A stretch of 13,131 nt of DNA, from NCBI GenBank assembly GCA_963991145.1, contig CAXDOZ010000067.1, forward strand, positions 1 to 13,131. Reading direction: 5' to 3'. Positions 1 through 7,014 of this stretch are shown piece after piece (the stretch's first letter is position 1; the number at the start of each line of letters is the position of its first letter). The notes beneath the pieces were generated by a model that saw only the letters and a list, made by a program, of their open reading frames with translations, was not told the origin of the DNA and ran no database searches. This stretch comes from CAXDOZ01 sp963991145. Its GTDB lineage: Bacteria; Bacteroidota; Bacteroidia; Chitinophagales; JABDMM01. The position numbers and the translations under genes are program-made.

Positions 1-2
1 CT

Positions 3-797
3 ACAAAGGCTGGTATTCCTATGAGTGCCGATGATCTTGAAGCTCACTATCTGGCAGGAGGGAATGTACTTCGCGTGGTGAATGCCCTGATCTCAGCCAA
101 TAAAGCGAATATCGATCTTGACTTTAAAGCTGCTACAGCAATTGACCTTGCTGGTAGGGATGTTTTTGAAGCGGTTCAGCTTTCTGTAAATCCTAAAGTT
201 ATTGAGTCTCCTCCAGTAACTGCAGTAGCAAAAGATGGTATTCAGCTTATCGCAAAAGCAAGAGTAACGGTAAGAGCTAATATCAAAAGGCTGGTAGGTG
301 GTGCTGGAGAAGAAACGATTCTAGCACGTGTTGGAGAGGGTATTGTAACCTCAATTGGTTCAGCTGAATCACATAAATCAGTTCTCGAGAACCCAGATAC
401 AATCTCAAAACTTGTACTTGGGAAAGGACTCGATAGTGGAACTGCATTTGAGATCCTATCTATTGATATCGCTGATGTTGATATTGGGAAGAACATTGGA
501 GCTGAACTTCAAATGGATCAGGCCAATGCAGATAAGAACATCGCGCAGGCTAAGGCCGAAGAAAGAAGAGCAATGGCGATTGCAACTGAACAGGAAATGA
601 AAGCCAAAGCTCAGGAAGCCCGTGCGAAAGTTATCGAAGCAGAGGCCGAAGTTCCTCTTGCTGTAGCTGAAGCATTCAAAACAGGCAACTTAGGTATTAT
701 GGATTATTATCGAATGGAGAATATCCAGGCGGACACCACCATGAGGGATTCACTTTCTTCAGGCGAGGGGGGTGTAAATCCAGATGAAAATGAATAA
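3..797 (+). CDS. floA: Flotillin-like protein FloA, C-terminal part (5' end outside window)
   Basis: This is a membrane-scaffold protein of the flotillin/SPFH class, which in characterised bacteria organises membrane microdomains. The reading frame is open to the left window edge, with codons in phase from position 3. The ATG at 21 is therefore internal, and roughly 65 N-terminal residues, including the membrane hairpin, are missing compared with the usual length of about 330 residues. Visible FloA signatures are the DLEAHYLAGGN segment at the start, then AAIDLAGRD-like and VNPKVIESPP segments, VRANIKRLVGGAGEETI, and LGKGLDSGTAFEILSIDIAD. An Ala/Glu/Lys-rich coiled coil starting ADKNIAQAKAEERRAM follows, and then the conserved NLGIMDYYRMENIQADT tail. 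The last residues are acidic and low-complexity, as usual. A tRNA gene begins 9 nt after the TAA stop, so the two are probably co-transcribed up to the terminator at 895-927. Assignment to FloA is very secure; its cargo or partners cannot be read from here. Confidence 0.95.
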   Translation, partial: TKAGIPMSADDLEAHYLAGGNVLRVVNALISANKANIDLDFKAATAIDLAGRDVFEAVQLSVNPKVIESPPVTAVAKDGIQLIAKARVTVRANIKRLVGGAGEETILARVGEGIVTSIGSAESHKSVLENPDTISKLVLGKGLDSGTAFEILSIDIADVDIGKNIGAELQMDQANADKNIAQAKAEERRAMAIATEQEMKAKAQEARAKVIEAEAEVPLAVAEAFKTGNLGIMDYYRMENIQADTTMRDSLSSGEGGVNPDENE

Positions 798-806
798 CTT
801 TGCGCC

Positions 807-880
807 GGTCTTGTAGCTTAACTGGATAGAGCACCTGACTACGGATCAGGAGGTTGGGGGTTCGAATCCCTCCAAGATCG
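807..880 (+). tRNA. tRNA-Arg (anticodon ACG)
   Basis: A full cloverleaf can be folded by hand. The acceptor stem is GGTCTTG (807-813) with CAAGATC (873-879), including one G-U pair, and the discriminator is G880. The D-arm is GCTT/GAGC around AACTGGATA. The anticodon stem is CCTGA/TCAGG with the seven-base loop CTACGGA, placing ACG at 841-843. The T-arm is GGGGG/CCCTC with loop TTCGAAT. Anticodon ACG reads CGN arginine codons after A34-to-inosine editing by TadA. CCA is not encoded (CGC follows). The gene lies between floA and a strong terminator, so it is likely processed from a floA-containing transcript unless it has its own promoter inside floA. Confidence 0.97.
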
Positions 881-894
881 CGCAGACCAAGATA

Positions 895-927
895 AAGCCG
901 CTTGTAACAAGCGGCTTTTTTCTTTTT
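895..927 (+). terminator. Intrinsic terminator after tRNA-Arg
   Basis: A perfect 10-bp stem, AAGCCGCTTG (895-904) with CAAGCGGCTT (908-917), encloses a 3-nt loop TAA. A T-rich run TTTTTTCTTTTT (916-927) overlaps the end of the 3' arm and continues downstream. This is a textbook rho-independent terminator for plus-strand transcription. It lies 15 nt beyond the tRNA and separates the floA/tRNA unit from the carboxylase gene that follows. The opposite strand lacks a good T-run, so the signal is essentially unidirectional. Confidence 0.93.
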
Positions 928-1017
928 AAGCAATCCTCATACATTGGATTGTAAGGTTTGTTTAGGACGCGCGCTTAGCGTAAATTCAAGCCGTTTTTGT
1001 TCGACCTAAATATTGAC

Positions 1018-2562
1018 ATGCAGGACAAGGTTAAACTCTTAGAAGAAAAGATCGCCAAAGCGCACGAAGGCGGTGGACAATCCAGAATTGAAAAACAGCA
1101 CGAGAAAGGTAAGCTCACAGCAAGAGAGCGAATCCACCTTCTATTAGATGAAGGCTCTTTTGAAGAGATCGGAATGCTCGTGGAACACAGAGCCAAAGAC
1201 TTTGGCCTCGATAAGATGAAGTTCCCGGGCGATGGTGTGGTAACAGGCTACGGTAAAGTAAATGGACGATTAGTTTACGTCTTTAGTCAGGACTTTACCG
1301 TTTTTGGAGGATCCCTTTCTGAAACGCACGCTGAGAAGATCTGTAAGGTCATGGATATGGCCATGAAGAATGGAGCTCCGGTTATCGGATTAAATGACTC
1401 TGGTGGAGCTAGAATCCAGGAAGGAGTTGTTTCGCTTGGTGGCTACGCCGATATCTTCTATCGCAATACAATCGCCTCTGGCGTAATTCCGCAGCTTTCG
1501 GCAATCATGGGTCCTTGTGCAGGAGGAGCAGTTTATTCTCCGGCAATTACAGATTTCACCTTAATGGTTGAAGGGACATCTTATATGTTCGTCACAGGTC
1601 CTAACGTAGTAAAGACTGTTACGCACGAAGAGGTTACAAGTGAAGAGCTTGGTGGAGCATCAGCTCACAGCTCAAAATCAGGTGTAACGCATTTCAGTTG
1701 TGCAAATGAGCTTAAATGTATTCAGGACATCAAGCAACTCTTGAGCTACATGCCTCAGAATTGCGAAGAGGATTCTCCAGCTTATCCGTATGAGTTAAAA
1801 GAGGATGAGAGCAGAGAAGTTCTTGATTCTATCATCCCAGAGAACCCTCAACAGCCTTATGACATTCGTGAGGTGATTGAAGGCACTGTTGATGAAGATA
1901 GCTTCATGGAAGTTCATAAGGACTTTGCTGAAAACATCGTTGTTGGATTTGCCCGCGTAGGAGGGAAGAGTATTGGTATTGTAGCCAATCAGCCTACCTC
2001 AATGGCTGGTGTTCTCGACATAAACAGCTCTCGTAAAGGTGCTCGTTTCGTTCGCTTTTGCGACTCATTCAATATCCCATTGATAACATTTGTGGATGTG
2101 CCGGGATTCCTACCTGGTACTGATCAGGAGTGGAACGGAATCATTACAAATGGTGCAAAATTGCTTTACGCCTTCGCTGAAGCTACTGTTCCAAAGATCA
2201 CCATCATCACAAGAAAAGCATATGGCGGAGCTTATGATGTAATGAGCTCTAAGCACATTGGTGCTGATCTCAACTTTGTATGGCCTTCCGGTGAGATTGC
2301 AGTAATGGGTCCGAAAGGAGCTGCTGAGATCATTTTCCGTCGCGAGATCCAGGAAGCAGATGACTCGGAGGCTAAGCTTCAGGAAAAAGTAGATGAATAC
2401 ACTGAGGCTTTTGCAAATCCTTATCGCGCAGCGGCAAGAGGCTTCGTAGATGAAGTTATTCTTCCAAATGAAACCAGAAAGAAGATCCTTTCAGGTCTCG
2501 AAATGCTTAAAAATAAAGTGGATACCCTTCCGAGAAAGAAGCACGGGAACATCCCACTCTAA
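1018..2562 (+). CDS. pccB: Acyl-CoA carboxylase carboxyltransferase (beta) subunit, probably propionyl-CoA specific
   Basis: The enzyme transfers carboxyl from carboxybiotin to an acyl-CoA, probably propionyl-CoA to methylmalonyl-CoA, as the beta subunit of a biotin-dependent carboxylase. It has two crotonase-fold halves of the carboxyltransferase family. The N-terminal half carries NDSGGARIQEG (Asp near residue 127) and MGPCAGGAVYSP (near 165). The C-terminal half carries VDVPGFLPGTDQE, TRKAYGGAYDVMSSKH and FVWPSGEIAVMGPKGAAEI. Asp407 (codon 2236-2238), in GGAYDVM, matches the Asp described in Streptomyces PccB (D422) and mycobacterial AccD5 as favouring propionyl-CoA over acetyl-CoA. I chose ATG 1018 (514 residues), the normal family size. 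An in-frame TTG at 997 would add seven poorly conserved residues. No biotin carboxylase or biotin carrier gene is adjacent, so the alpha subunit must be elsewhere. No convincing TAnnTTTG promoter was seen at 928-1017. The M42 peptidase gene follows after 33 nt. Confidence 0.93.
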   Translation: MQDKVKLLEEKIAKAHEGGGQSRIEKQHEKGKLTARERIHLLLDEGSFEEIGMLVEHRAKDFGLDKMKFPGDGVVTGYGKVNGRLVYVFSQDFTVFGGSLSETHAEKICKVMDMAMKNGAPVIGLNDSGGARIQEGVVSLGGYADIFYRNTIASGVIPQLSAIMGPCAGGAVYSPAITDFTLMVEGTSYMFVTGPNVVKTVTHEEVTSEELGGASAHSSKSGVTHFSCANELKCIQDIKQLLSYMPQNCEEDSPAYPYELKEDESREVLDSIIPENPQQPYDIREVIEGTVDEDSFMEVHKDFAENIVVGFARVGGKSIGIVANQPTSMAGVLDINSSRKGARFVRFCDSFNIPLITFVDVPGFLPGTDQEWNGIITNGAKLLYAFAEATVPKITIITRKAYGGAYDVMSSKHIGADLNFVWPSGEIAVMGPKGAAEIIFRREIQEADDSEAKLQEKVDEYTEAFANPYRAAARGFVDEVILPNETRKKILSGLEMLKNKVDTLPRKKHGNIPL

Positions 2563-2595
2563 AATCAATAAAATAGTAATTACAAATCAACCATA

Positions 2596-3702
2596 ATGGC
2601 AAAGTCTAAGAAAAAGCCCAACTATAAATTCATTAAACCCGCTGATGTAAATTTCCTTGAGAAGTATCTGAATAATCCTTCTCCAACGGGTTTTGAAGCA
2701 GAAGGTCAGAAGATCTGGCTCGATTTCATCAAGCCTTATATCGATGAGCATCACGTAGACAACTACGGTACGGTTTACGGCGTGATCAATCCTGAATCTG
2801 ATTTCAAAGTTGTTATCGAAGCGCACTCAGATGAGATCAGCTGGTTCGTTAGCTACATCAGCCCGGAGGGCTTTATTTATGTGAAGCGTAACGGAGGTTC
2901 TGATCACATGATAGCTCCTTCAAAACGAGTTGACATTCACACCAAGAAAGGAATTGTAAAAGCTGTATTTGGCTGGCCTGCAATTCACACTAGAGGTGGA
3001 GGGCAGAAAGAAGAGCCACCTGCGATCAAGAATATTTTCCTCGATTGTGGAGCAAGAAGCAAGGAAGAGGTTGAAGAAATGGGAATTCATGTAGGATCAG
3101 TTATCACTTATGAGGATCCATTCATGATCTTAAATAATCGCTATTTCCTTGGCAGAGCGCTTGATAACAGAGTTGGTGGCTTCATGATAGCCATGGTAGC
3201 GAAGCTCTTGAAAGAGCGTAAGCAAAAGCTTCCATTCGGATTGTATGTTGTGAATTCAGTTCAGGAAGAAGTTGGTCTGAGAGGAGCTCAAATGATCACC
3301 GATACCATCAAGCCTAATGTTGCTATTGTAACGGATGTGGCGCATGACACCACCACTCCAATGATCAACAAGAATGTTGAAGGAGATTTCCAATGTGGTA
3401 AAGGTCCAATCGTAACTTATGGCCCTGCGGTTCATAATATCCTTAGAGAACTGATTCTGGATACAGCAGAAGAGAATAAGATAGATATTCAAAGAGATGC
3501 AGCATCAAGATTTACCGGAACAGATACTGACGCATTTGCATATTCAAATGGAGGTGTGCCTTCAGCTTTGATCAGTCTGCCACTTCGTTACATGCATACA
3601 ACAGTTGAGTCTGTAGATATTGAAGACACTGAAAATGTAATTGAATTGATCTATCAGACACTCTTGAAGCTACACCCGGATTTTAACTTCAAATACTTAT
3701 AA
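2596..3702 (+). CDS. M42 family metallopeptidase (glutamyl/leucyl aminopeptidase type)
   Basis: This is a predicted cytosolic di-metal aminopeptidase of the M42 family (clan MH), whose members often form dodecameric tetrahedral particles that trim peptides. The metal and catalytic residues can all be placed: His77 in IEAHSDEIS, Asp79 beside it, bridging Asp190 in GRALDNRVGG, the general-base pair Glu224-Glu225 in VQEEVGLRGA, Asp247 in VTDVAHD, and His334 in LRYMHTTVESVD. The length of 368 residues is normal and there is no signal peptide. The N-terminus starts with a Lys-rich MAKSKKK stretch before the fold begins near residue 15. The gene lies 33 nt after the carboxylase gene and 3 nt before the UbiA-like gene, consistent with one operon. 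A link in function with the carboxylase is not apparent. The family call is secure; substrate preference is unknown. Confidence 0.94.
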   Translation: MAKSKKKPNYKFIKPADVNFLEKYLNNPSPTGFEAEGQKIWLDFIKPYIDEHHVDNYGTVYGVINPESDFKVVIEAHSDEISWFVSYISPEGFIYVKRNGGSDHMIAPSKRVDIHTKKGIVKAVFGWPAIHTRGGGQKEEPPAIKNIFLDCGARSKEEVEEMGIHVGSVITYEDPFMILNNRYFLGRALDNRVGGFMIAMVAKLLKERKQKLPFGLYVVNSVQEEVGLRGAQMITDTIKPNVAIVTDVAHDTTTPMINKNVEGDFQCGKGPIVTYGPAVHNILRELILDTAEENKIDIQRDAASRFTGTDTDAFAYSNGGVPSALISLPLRYMHTTVESVDIEDTENVIELIYQTLLKLHPDFNFKYL

Positions 3703-3705
3703 GAG

Positions 3706-4578
3706 ATGATGAAGGAACTTGCCAAAACAATAGTCTTTGGCAATTTCTGGATTGCTCTGTCTGCTTCCAGTCTTGGAATGGCTTGCACAGCAATGCTACT
3801 CAGTGGAAGCGACTCTTTAGACATTACCCTGGAAGGTCCCATCAAGTATGGGATCTTTCTCTTTTTCTCGACAATGCTAACATACAATGCCATGCGCCTT
3901 AAGGCCATCTCATCGGGTAGTTCGACTACAGAAGGAGAGATGCGACAATGGGTCCGAAAGTACCAGGGCTTTACTAAGATATCCATGGCTGTATCACTGC
4001 TAATAGTTGGATTTCTTGCTCTCCAGTTGAAGTGGCAGTCCATAGCTGTTCTTGCTGGAACCGGCATACTAAGCCTGGCATATTTTATTCCAGTCCTGCC
4101 GGGAGAAAAGGATAGATCCGGACTTCGCACAATTGCTTATCTGAAGACTATTCTGGTGGCGATTGTTTGGACGATGAGCTGTGCAGTTGTACCATGGATA
4201 GAGTTTGGTTCTAATGACAATCCGATAATGCTCTTTGTCTTTGTGTTTCTTTATATTCTTGGATTGACAGTGATCTTTGATATTCGAGACATCGAATACG
4301 ATAAGGAGGAAGGAGTTAAAACACTTGCTTCAAAGAAGGGAATCTCCATCACAAGACGAGTATCTATTATTTGCCTTGTCCTTGCATTTATAGTCTTGGT
4401 CTTTTTTCCGGGCCTGCCGGCCGATGATAGTATAATTTTGAGTTTGATACTTAGCCTTATCATTACTCTTGTTGTAGTTTGGAAAACTGATGAGGGTAGG
4501 CCAGAATTATGGTATACCGGCCTTATTGATGGACTAATTACCTTAACCTCAATTCTCGTAATACACAGCTTGCTTTGA
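3706..4578 (+). CDS. UbiA-like prenyltransferase-family membrane protein with degenerate first Asp motif
   Basis: This is a polytopic membrane protein of 290 residues with about eight or nine hydrophobic segments and a UbiA-superfamily layout. The second aspartate motif is present: FDIRDIEYD with Asp182, Asp185 and Asp189, followed by EEGVKTLASKKG, the usual loop after that motif. The first motif expected at the end of helix 2 (NDxxDxxxD in typical UbiA) is replaced by YNAMRLKAI (about 60-68), with no aspartate. Between them, LRTIAYLKT and CAVVPWI resemble segments of Bacteroidota UbiA-like proteins. With half the Mg/diphosphate-binding site missing, ordinary prenyl transfer is doubtful, and it may act on another substrate. 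Two ATGs (3706, 3709) are possible; a GAG-rich stretch lies directly upstream. It begins 3 nt after the M42 stop and its TGA stop overlaps the TTG start of the SGNH gene. The superfamily call is fairly good; the reaction is unknown. Confidence 0.72.
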   Translation: MMKELAKTIVFGNFWIALSASSLGMACTAMLLSGSDSLDITLEGPIKYGIFLFFSTMLTYNAMRLKAISSGSSTTEGEMRQWVRKYQGFTKISMAVSLLIVGFLALQLKWQSIAVLAGTGILSLAYFIPVLPGEKDRSGLRTIAYLKTILVAIVWTMSCAVVPWIEFGSNDNPIMLFVFVFLYILGLTVIFDIRDIEYDKEEGVKTLASKKGISITRRVSIICLVLAFIVLVFFPGLPADDSIILSLILSLIITLVVVWKTDEGRPELWYTGLIDGLITLTSILVIHSLL

Positions 4579-5552
4579 TTAGGAATCTTAAAACCATAGG
4601 GATCAACATCCTTGTATTCATAGGCTTTTTAATAGTCCTTGAGTTTGCTGTGCGCTTTCTATTTCCCTTTGTTCATTCACAGGCAATCGATAAAGAGCTC
4701 TTTATAGAAAATGCCTATGGAATAAGTAGCGGCCTTCGACCGGATGCCTCAGGGAAAGCTTTTGGCAAGGAGGTTAACATTGATGCTTTTGGCTTTAGGG
4801 TAGATGCAAAAGCTTACAAAAAAGGGGATAAGACCTGGCTACTACTTGGCGACTCTGTCACATTTGGTGTTGGAGTAAAAGATGATGAAACCTTCGCATC
4901 AATCCTGGACGATCATATCTCTTATGCAAACATTATAAACCCATCGGTTCCTGGATATACCTGTGAAGATTATCGAAATGTTCTTAATGGATTACTCGAG
5001 GAGAATCAGTTTGACATTGACCAGGTAATTCTGTGCTACTGCCTCAATGATGTTTACGCTAAGAAGTCTTCTGACCTTCAAAATCAGAGAGAAGGTTGGT
5101 TGAAGAGTACAGCCAGTTTTATGCGAAGCAATAGCATGTTGTACAATTGGCTAAAGGGGCTGGTCGCTAATCGGCCGAAGGCTTATTACGAATACGATGC
5201 TAGTTTTTACGCTGAAGGAAATGAGGATTATGAAAAAGCTCTTGAGATCCTTGCAGATTGTAATGAGCTATGCAATGAATCAGGTATTGGGTTTTCAGTA
5301 ATGCCACTTCCTTATAGTCATCAATACCAGCTTGACTCTGACATTTACGGAGTTCAGGATAAGATTATCGCTGACCTTGAATCAATCAATGTCCATTGTC
5401 TGGATCATCCAGGAGAGGCAATTCAAAGTGACTTTCCCAGACACCCAAAGAAAGCATTCTTGTTTGGTGATGGCATTCACTTTTCAATAGGTGGGCATAT
5501 CGCTGTGGCAAATCACCTGATCAAAGAGCTGTCTATTAGTTCTTTAGAATAG
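4575..5552 (+). CDS. Membrane-anchored SGNH/GDSL-family hydrolase
   Basis: This is a predicted serine esterase or acyl hydrolase of the SGNH fold, tethered by one N-terminal helix (about residues 8-33, IGINILVFIGFLIVLEFAV), with the catalytic domain probably periplasmic. The blocks are in order: block I LLGDSVTFGVGV with nucleophile Ser94; block II Gly127 in VPGYT; block III CYCLND with Asn158; and block V FGDGIHFS with Asp299 and His302. The usual Gly of the GxND block is Cys156, a mild deviation. The length of 325 residues is typical for membrane-anchored members. The start is a TTG at 4575 that overlaps the preceding gene's stop (TTGA), and no ATG lies between it and the hydrophobic helix, so the non-ATG start is preferred and implies translational coupling. 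It converges with the lipoprotein gene on the other strand, the two coding ends overlapping by 9 nt. The substrate may be an acyl group on a lipid, glycan or peptidoglycan; nothing here decides. Confidence 0.85.
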   Translation: MIRNLKTIGINILVFIGFLIVLEFAVRFLFPFVHSQAIDKELFIENAYGISSGLRPDASGKAFGKEVNIDAFGFRVDAKAYKKGDKTWLLLGDSVTFGVGVKDDETFASILDDHISYANIINPSVPGYTCEDYRNVLNGLLEENQFDIDQVILCYCLNDVYAKKSSDLQNQREGWLKSTASFMRSNSMLYNWLKGLVANRPKAYYEYDASFYAEGNEDYEKALEILADCNELCNESGIGFSVMPLPYSHQYQLDSDIYGVQDKIIADLESINVHCLDHPGEAIQSDFPRHPKKAFLFGDGIHFSIGGHIAVANHLIKELSISSLE

Positions 5553-6221
5553 CTTACTCTTCTTTAGTACAGCTTTTAAAGATTCAGAACTCTGCTCTTT
5601 GTAACCCGCAGGTGTATCAAAACTGAACTCCTTACTGCATTCAGGTTCAAATTTTAGAAGATTGATCTGGAAGTCTAGACCATTTGAATTGAATAACACC
5701 TGAACCGGTGTTCCCTTTACCTCTTCAAAATTGAATGGACTTTGTAAGTGAGAGTGGTCAAGCTCCTTAGTATACCAATAGTCATAGCTCATGCCATTTG
5801 AACTGATCTTAGCCTTTTGACAGGTATAATCTCCGATCTGCTTCGTTTCTTCGCTAAACTCAACAGAGTATTCGAAGCTCTTGTCGACCATCATATTGTA
5901 GCTATCTCCAGCGAGAGAAATAGCAGATTTATCCCCGAAGAAATTCAATAGAACCAGCCCATTATCTTTCTTTCGTTCAAGTGCACAGGAACCCGAGAAT
6001 AAGCCCATGTCTACCGAGTACTCAAGATTTCTGGGGTTGTAGAAGATGTCAATCTTTCCTCCATCAAGCGCTGCGGCCATAAAGAAGTTTTCACCTGACT
6101 TATCAGATACTCTTACTTCATAGTGCAACTCACCTTCCTTAGTTGCCGAGGCAGTTGATGAGCAGGATACCAGTAATACAGATAGAAGAATCCCGGACAG
6201 AATATTTATTGGCTTTACCAT
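5544..6221 (-). CDS. Small lipoprotein, DUF4412/GLPGLI-like
   Basis: This is a predicted lipoprotein of 225 residues. The signal peptide MVKPINILSGILLSVLLVSC ends in a lipobox with Cys20 as the lipidated residue, followed by Ser/Thr-rich SSTASAT. No retention aspartate follows the Cys; export to the outer membrane is plausible. The mature part is mostly beta strands. It contains ETKQIGDYTCQKAKIS (about 125-140), then MSYDYWYTKELD (144-155), and a late DTPAGYKEQ. This order resembles Bacteroidota DUF4412 and GLPGLI-type secreted proteins, which share a LolA-like lipoprotein-sorting topology, but the GLPGLI motif itself is absent. Cys79 and Cys134 could form a disulfide. The ATG at 6221 sits inside the end of the enoyl-CoA hydratase gene (ATGGTAA, 7-nt overlap), implying translational coupling. 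Its function is unknown and the family call rests on motif memory only. Confidence 0.7.
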   Translation of the reverse strand: MVKPINILSGILLSVLLVSCSSTASATKEGELHYEVRVSDKSGENFFMAAALDGGKIDIFYNPRNLEYSVDMGLFSGSCALERKKDNGLVLLNFFGDKSAISLAGDSYNMMVDKSFEYSVEFSEETKQIGDYTCQKAKISSNGMSYDYWYTKELDHSHLQSPFNFEEVKGTPVQVLFNSNGLDFQINLLKFEPECSKEFSFDTPAGYKEQSSESLKAVLKKSKLF

Positions 6222-6994
6222 ATCAATTGTTTCTTTTCAAGGAATGCTCCGATACCTTTTTTACAGTCGTTGGTAGCGCGAGCCTCCGCATTTTTCCTGG
6301 CTGCAAAGTCCAGGCCATCTTTAAATGGAAGGTGTTGCACATCAGCGATCATTTGCTTTGTTAATGCCAATGATTGCCCTGAGGTTGATTTTGCGAGCTC
6401 TTCAGCAAATTGCATAACTGTTTCCTCAATAATATCAGCTGGATAGATTCCATTGATAAGGCCGAATTCTTTGGCAATATTGGCCTCTATTAGTTTGCCT
6501 GTAAGCAGCAGTTCCTTCGATTTCCCTTCACCAATTTTCCTGAGAAGGAAAACCATCACTATCGCTGGAATAAATCCAATCTTCACTTCTGTATATCCAA
6601 ACAATGCCTCGGGAACTGAAAAGCTGAAATCACAAACTGTTGCAAGCCCGCATCCTCCGGCAATTGCATGTCCTTCGATCTGAGCAATTACTGGCTTGGG
6701 GTGGTAGTAGATCTGCTCGAAGAGCTCTTTTAGGTGATTTGAATCCTCCAGGTTCTCATCAAAAGTGTTCTTCTGCAATTGTTCCAGGTAAGCCAGGTCA
6801 GCTCCCGCAGAAAAGGCTTTCCCATTAGCCTTCAGAATAACAACTCTGCATTTGTCGTCATTTTGAGCCTGGGCAAAAGCGGCTTTTAACTCAGTAACAT
6901 AATCGGCATTCAGGGCATTTCTTTTATCTGGACGATTTAGAATGATCTCATTTACTCTGCTATCATTCCTGTATTCAATGTATTGGTAGGCCAT
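6215..6994 (-). CDS. Enoyl-CoA hydratase/isomerase (crotonase) family protein
   Basis: This is a crotonase-fold acyl-CoA enzyme of 259 residues, the usual family length, predicted cytosolic. The oxyanion-hole segments are GKAFSAGADLAYL (about 58-70) and IEGHAIAGGCGLATVCD (106-122). The two glutamates of rat enoyl-CoA hydratase (E144, E164) align with Gly116 (in GGCGLA) and Glu136 (in FGYTEVKIG). Only the second catalytic glutamate is kept. That pattern is common among enoyl-CoA isomerases and other side branches, so a classical hydratase role is uncertain; a methylglutaconyl-type hydratase or an isomerase are alternatives. RPDKRNALN near residue 21 is the typical N-terminal strand-turn. The gene starts 20 nt after the comEC stop and overlaps the start of the lipoprotein gene by 7 nt, so it is in the middle of a minus-strand unit. 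Family assignment is firm; reaction assignment is not. Confidence 0.92.
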   Translation of the reverse strand: MAYQYIEYRNDSRVNEIILNRPDKRNALNADYVTELKAAFAQAQNDDKCRVVILKANGKAFSAGADLAYLEQLQKNTFDENLEDSNHLKELFEQIYYHPKPVIAQIEGHAIAGGCGLATVCDFSFSVPEALFGYTEVKIGFIPAIVMVFLLRKIGEGKSKELLLTGKLIEANIAKEFGLINGIYPADIIEETVMQFAEELAKSTSGQSLALTKQMIADVQHLPFKDGLDFAARKNAEARATNDCKKGIGAFLEKKQLIW

Positions 6995-7014
6995 GCTCTA
7001 ATTTGAAGGGAAAA

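Noticed and set aside
697..933. A 78-codon open frame on the minus strand across the tRNA, with a GGIRTPNLLIRSQVLYP-like peptide
   Set aside because: This peptide is the well-known spurious translation of the antisense strand of a tRNA gene; the tRNA explains the sequence fully.
952..960. TAAGGTTTG as a -7 box for the carboxylase operon
   Set aside because: It has one base too many between TA and TTTG, and no TTG lies 17-23 nt upstream.
997..1017. TTG start adding seven residues to the carboxylase
   Set aside because: The ATG at 1018 gives the usual family N-terminus and length, and the extra residues look like untranslated leader. Not fully excluded.
3654..4130. 158-codon minus-strand open frame
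   Set aside because: It lies antisense to the M42 and UbiA-like genes, which both have family motifs; its translation shows no recognisable motif.
5533..5552. CTATT/AATAG inverted repeat at the convergent gene ends as a bidirectional terminator
   Set aside because: The arms are only 5 bp with a 10-nt loop and no T-run follows on either strand.
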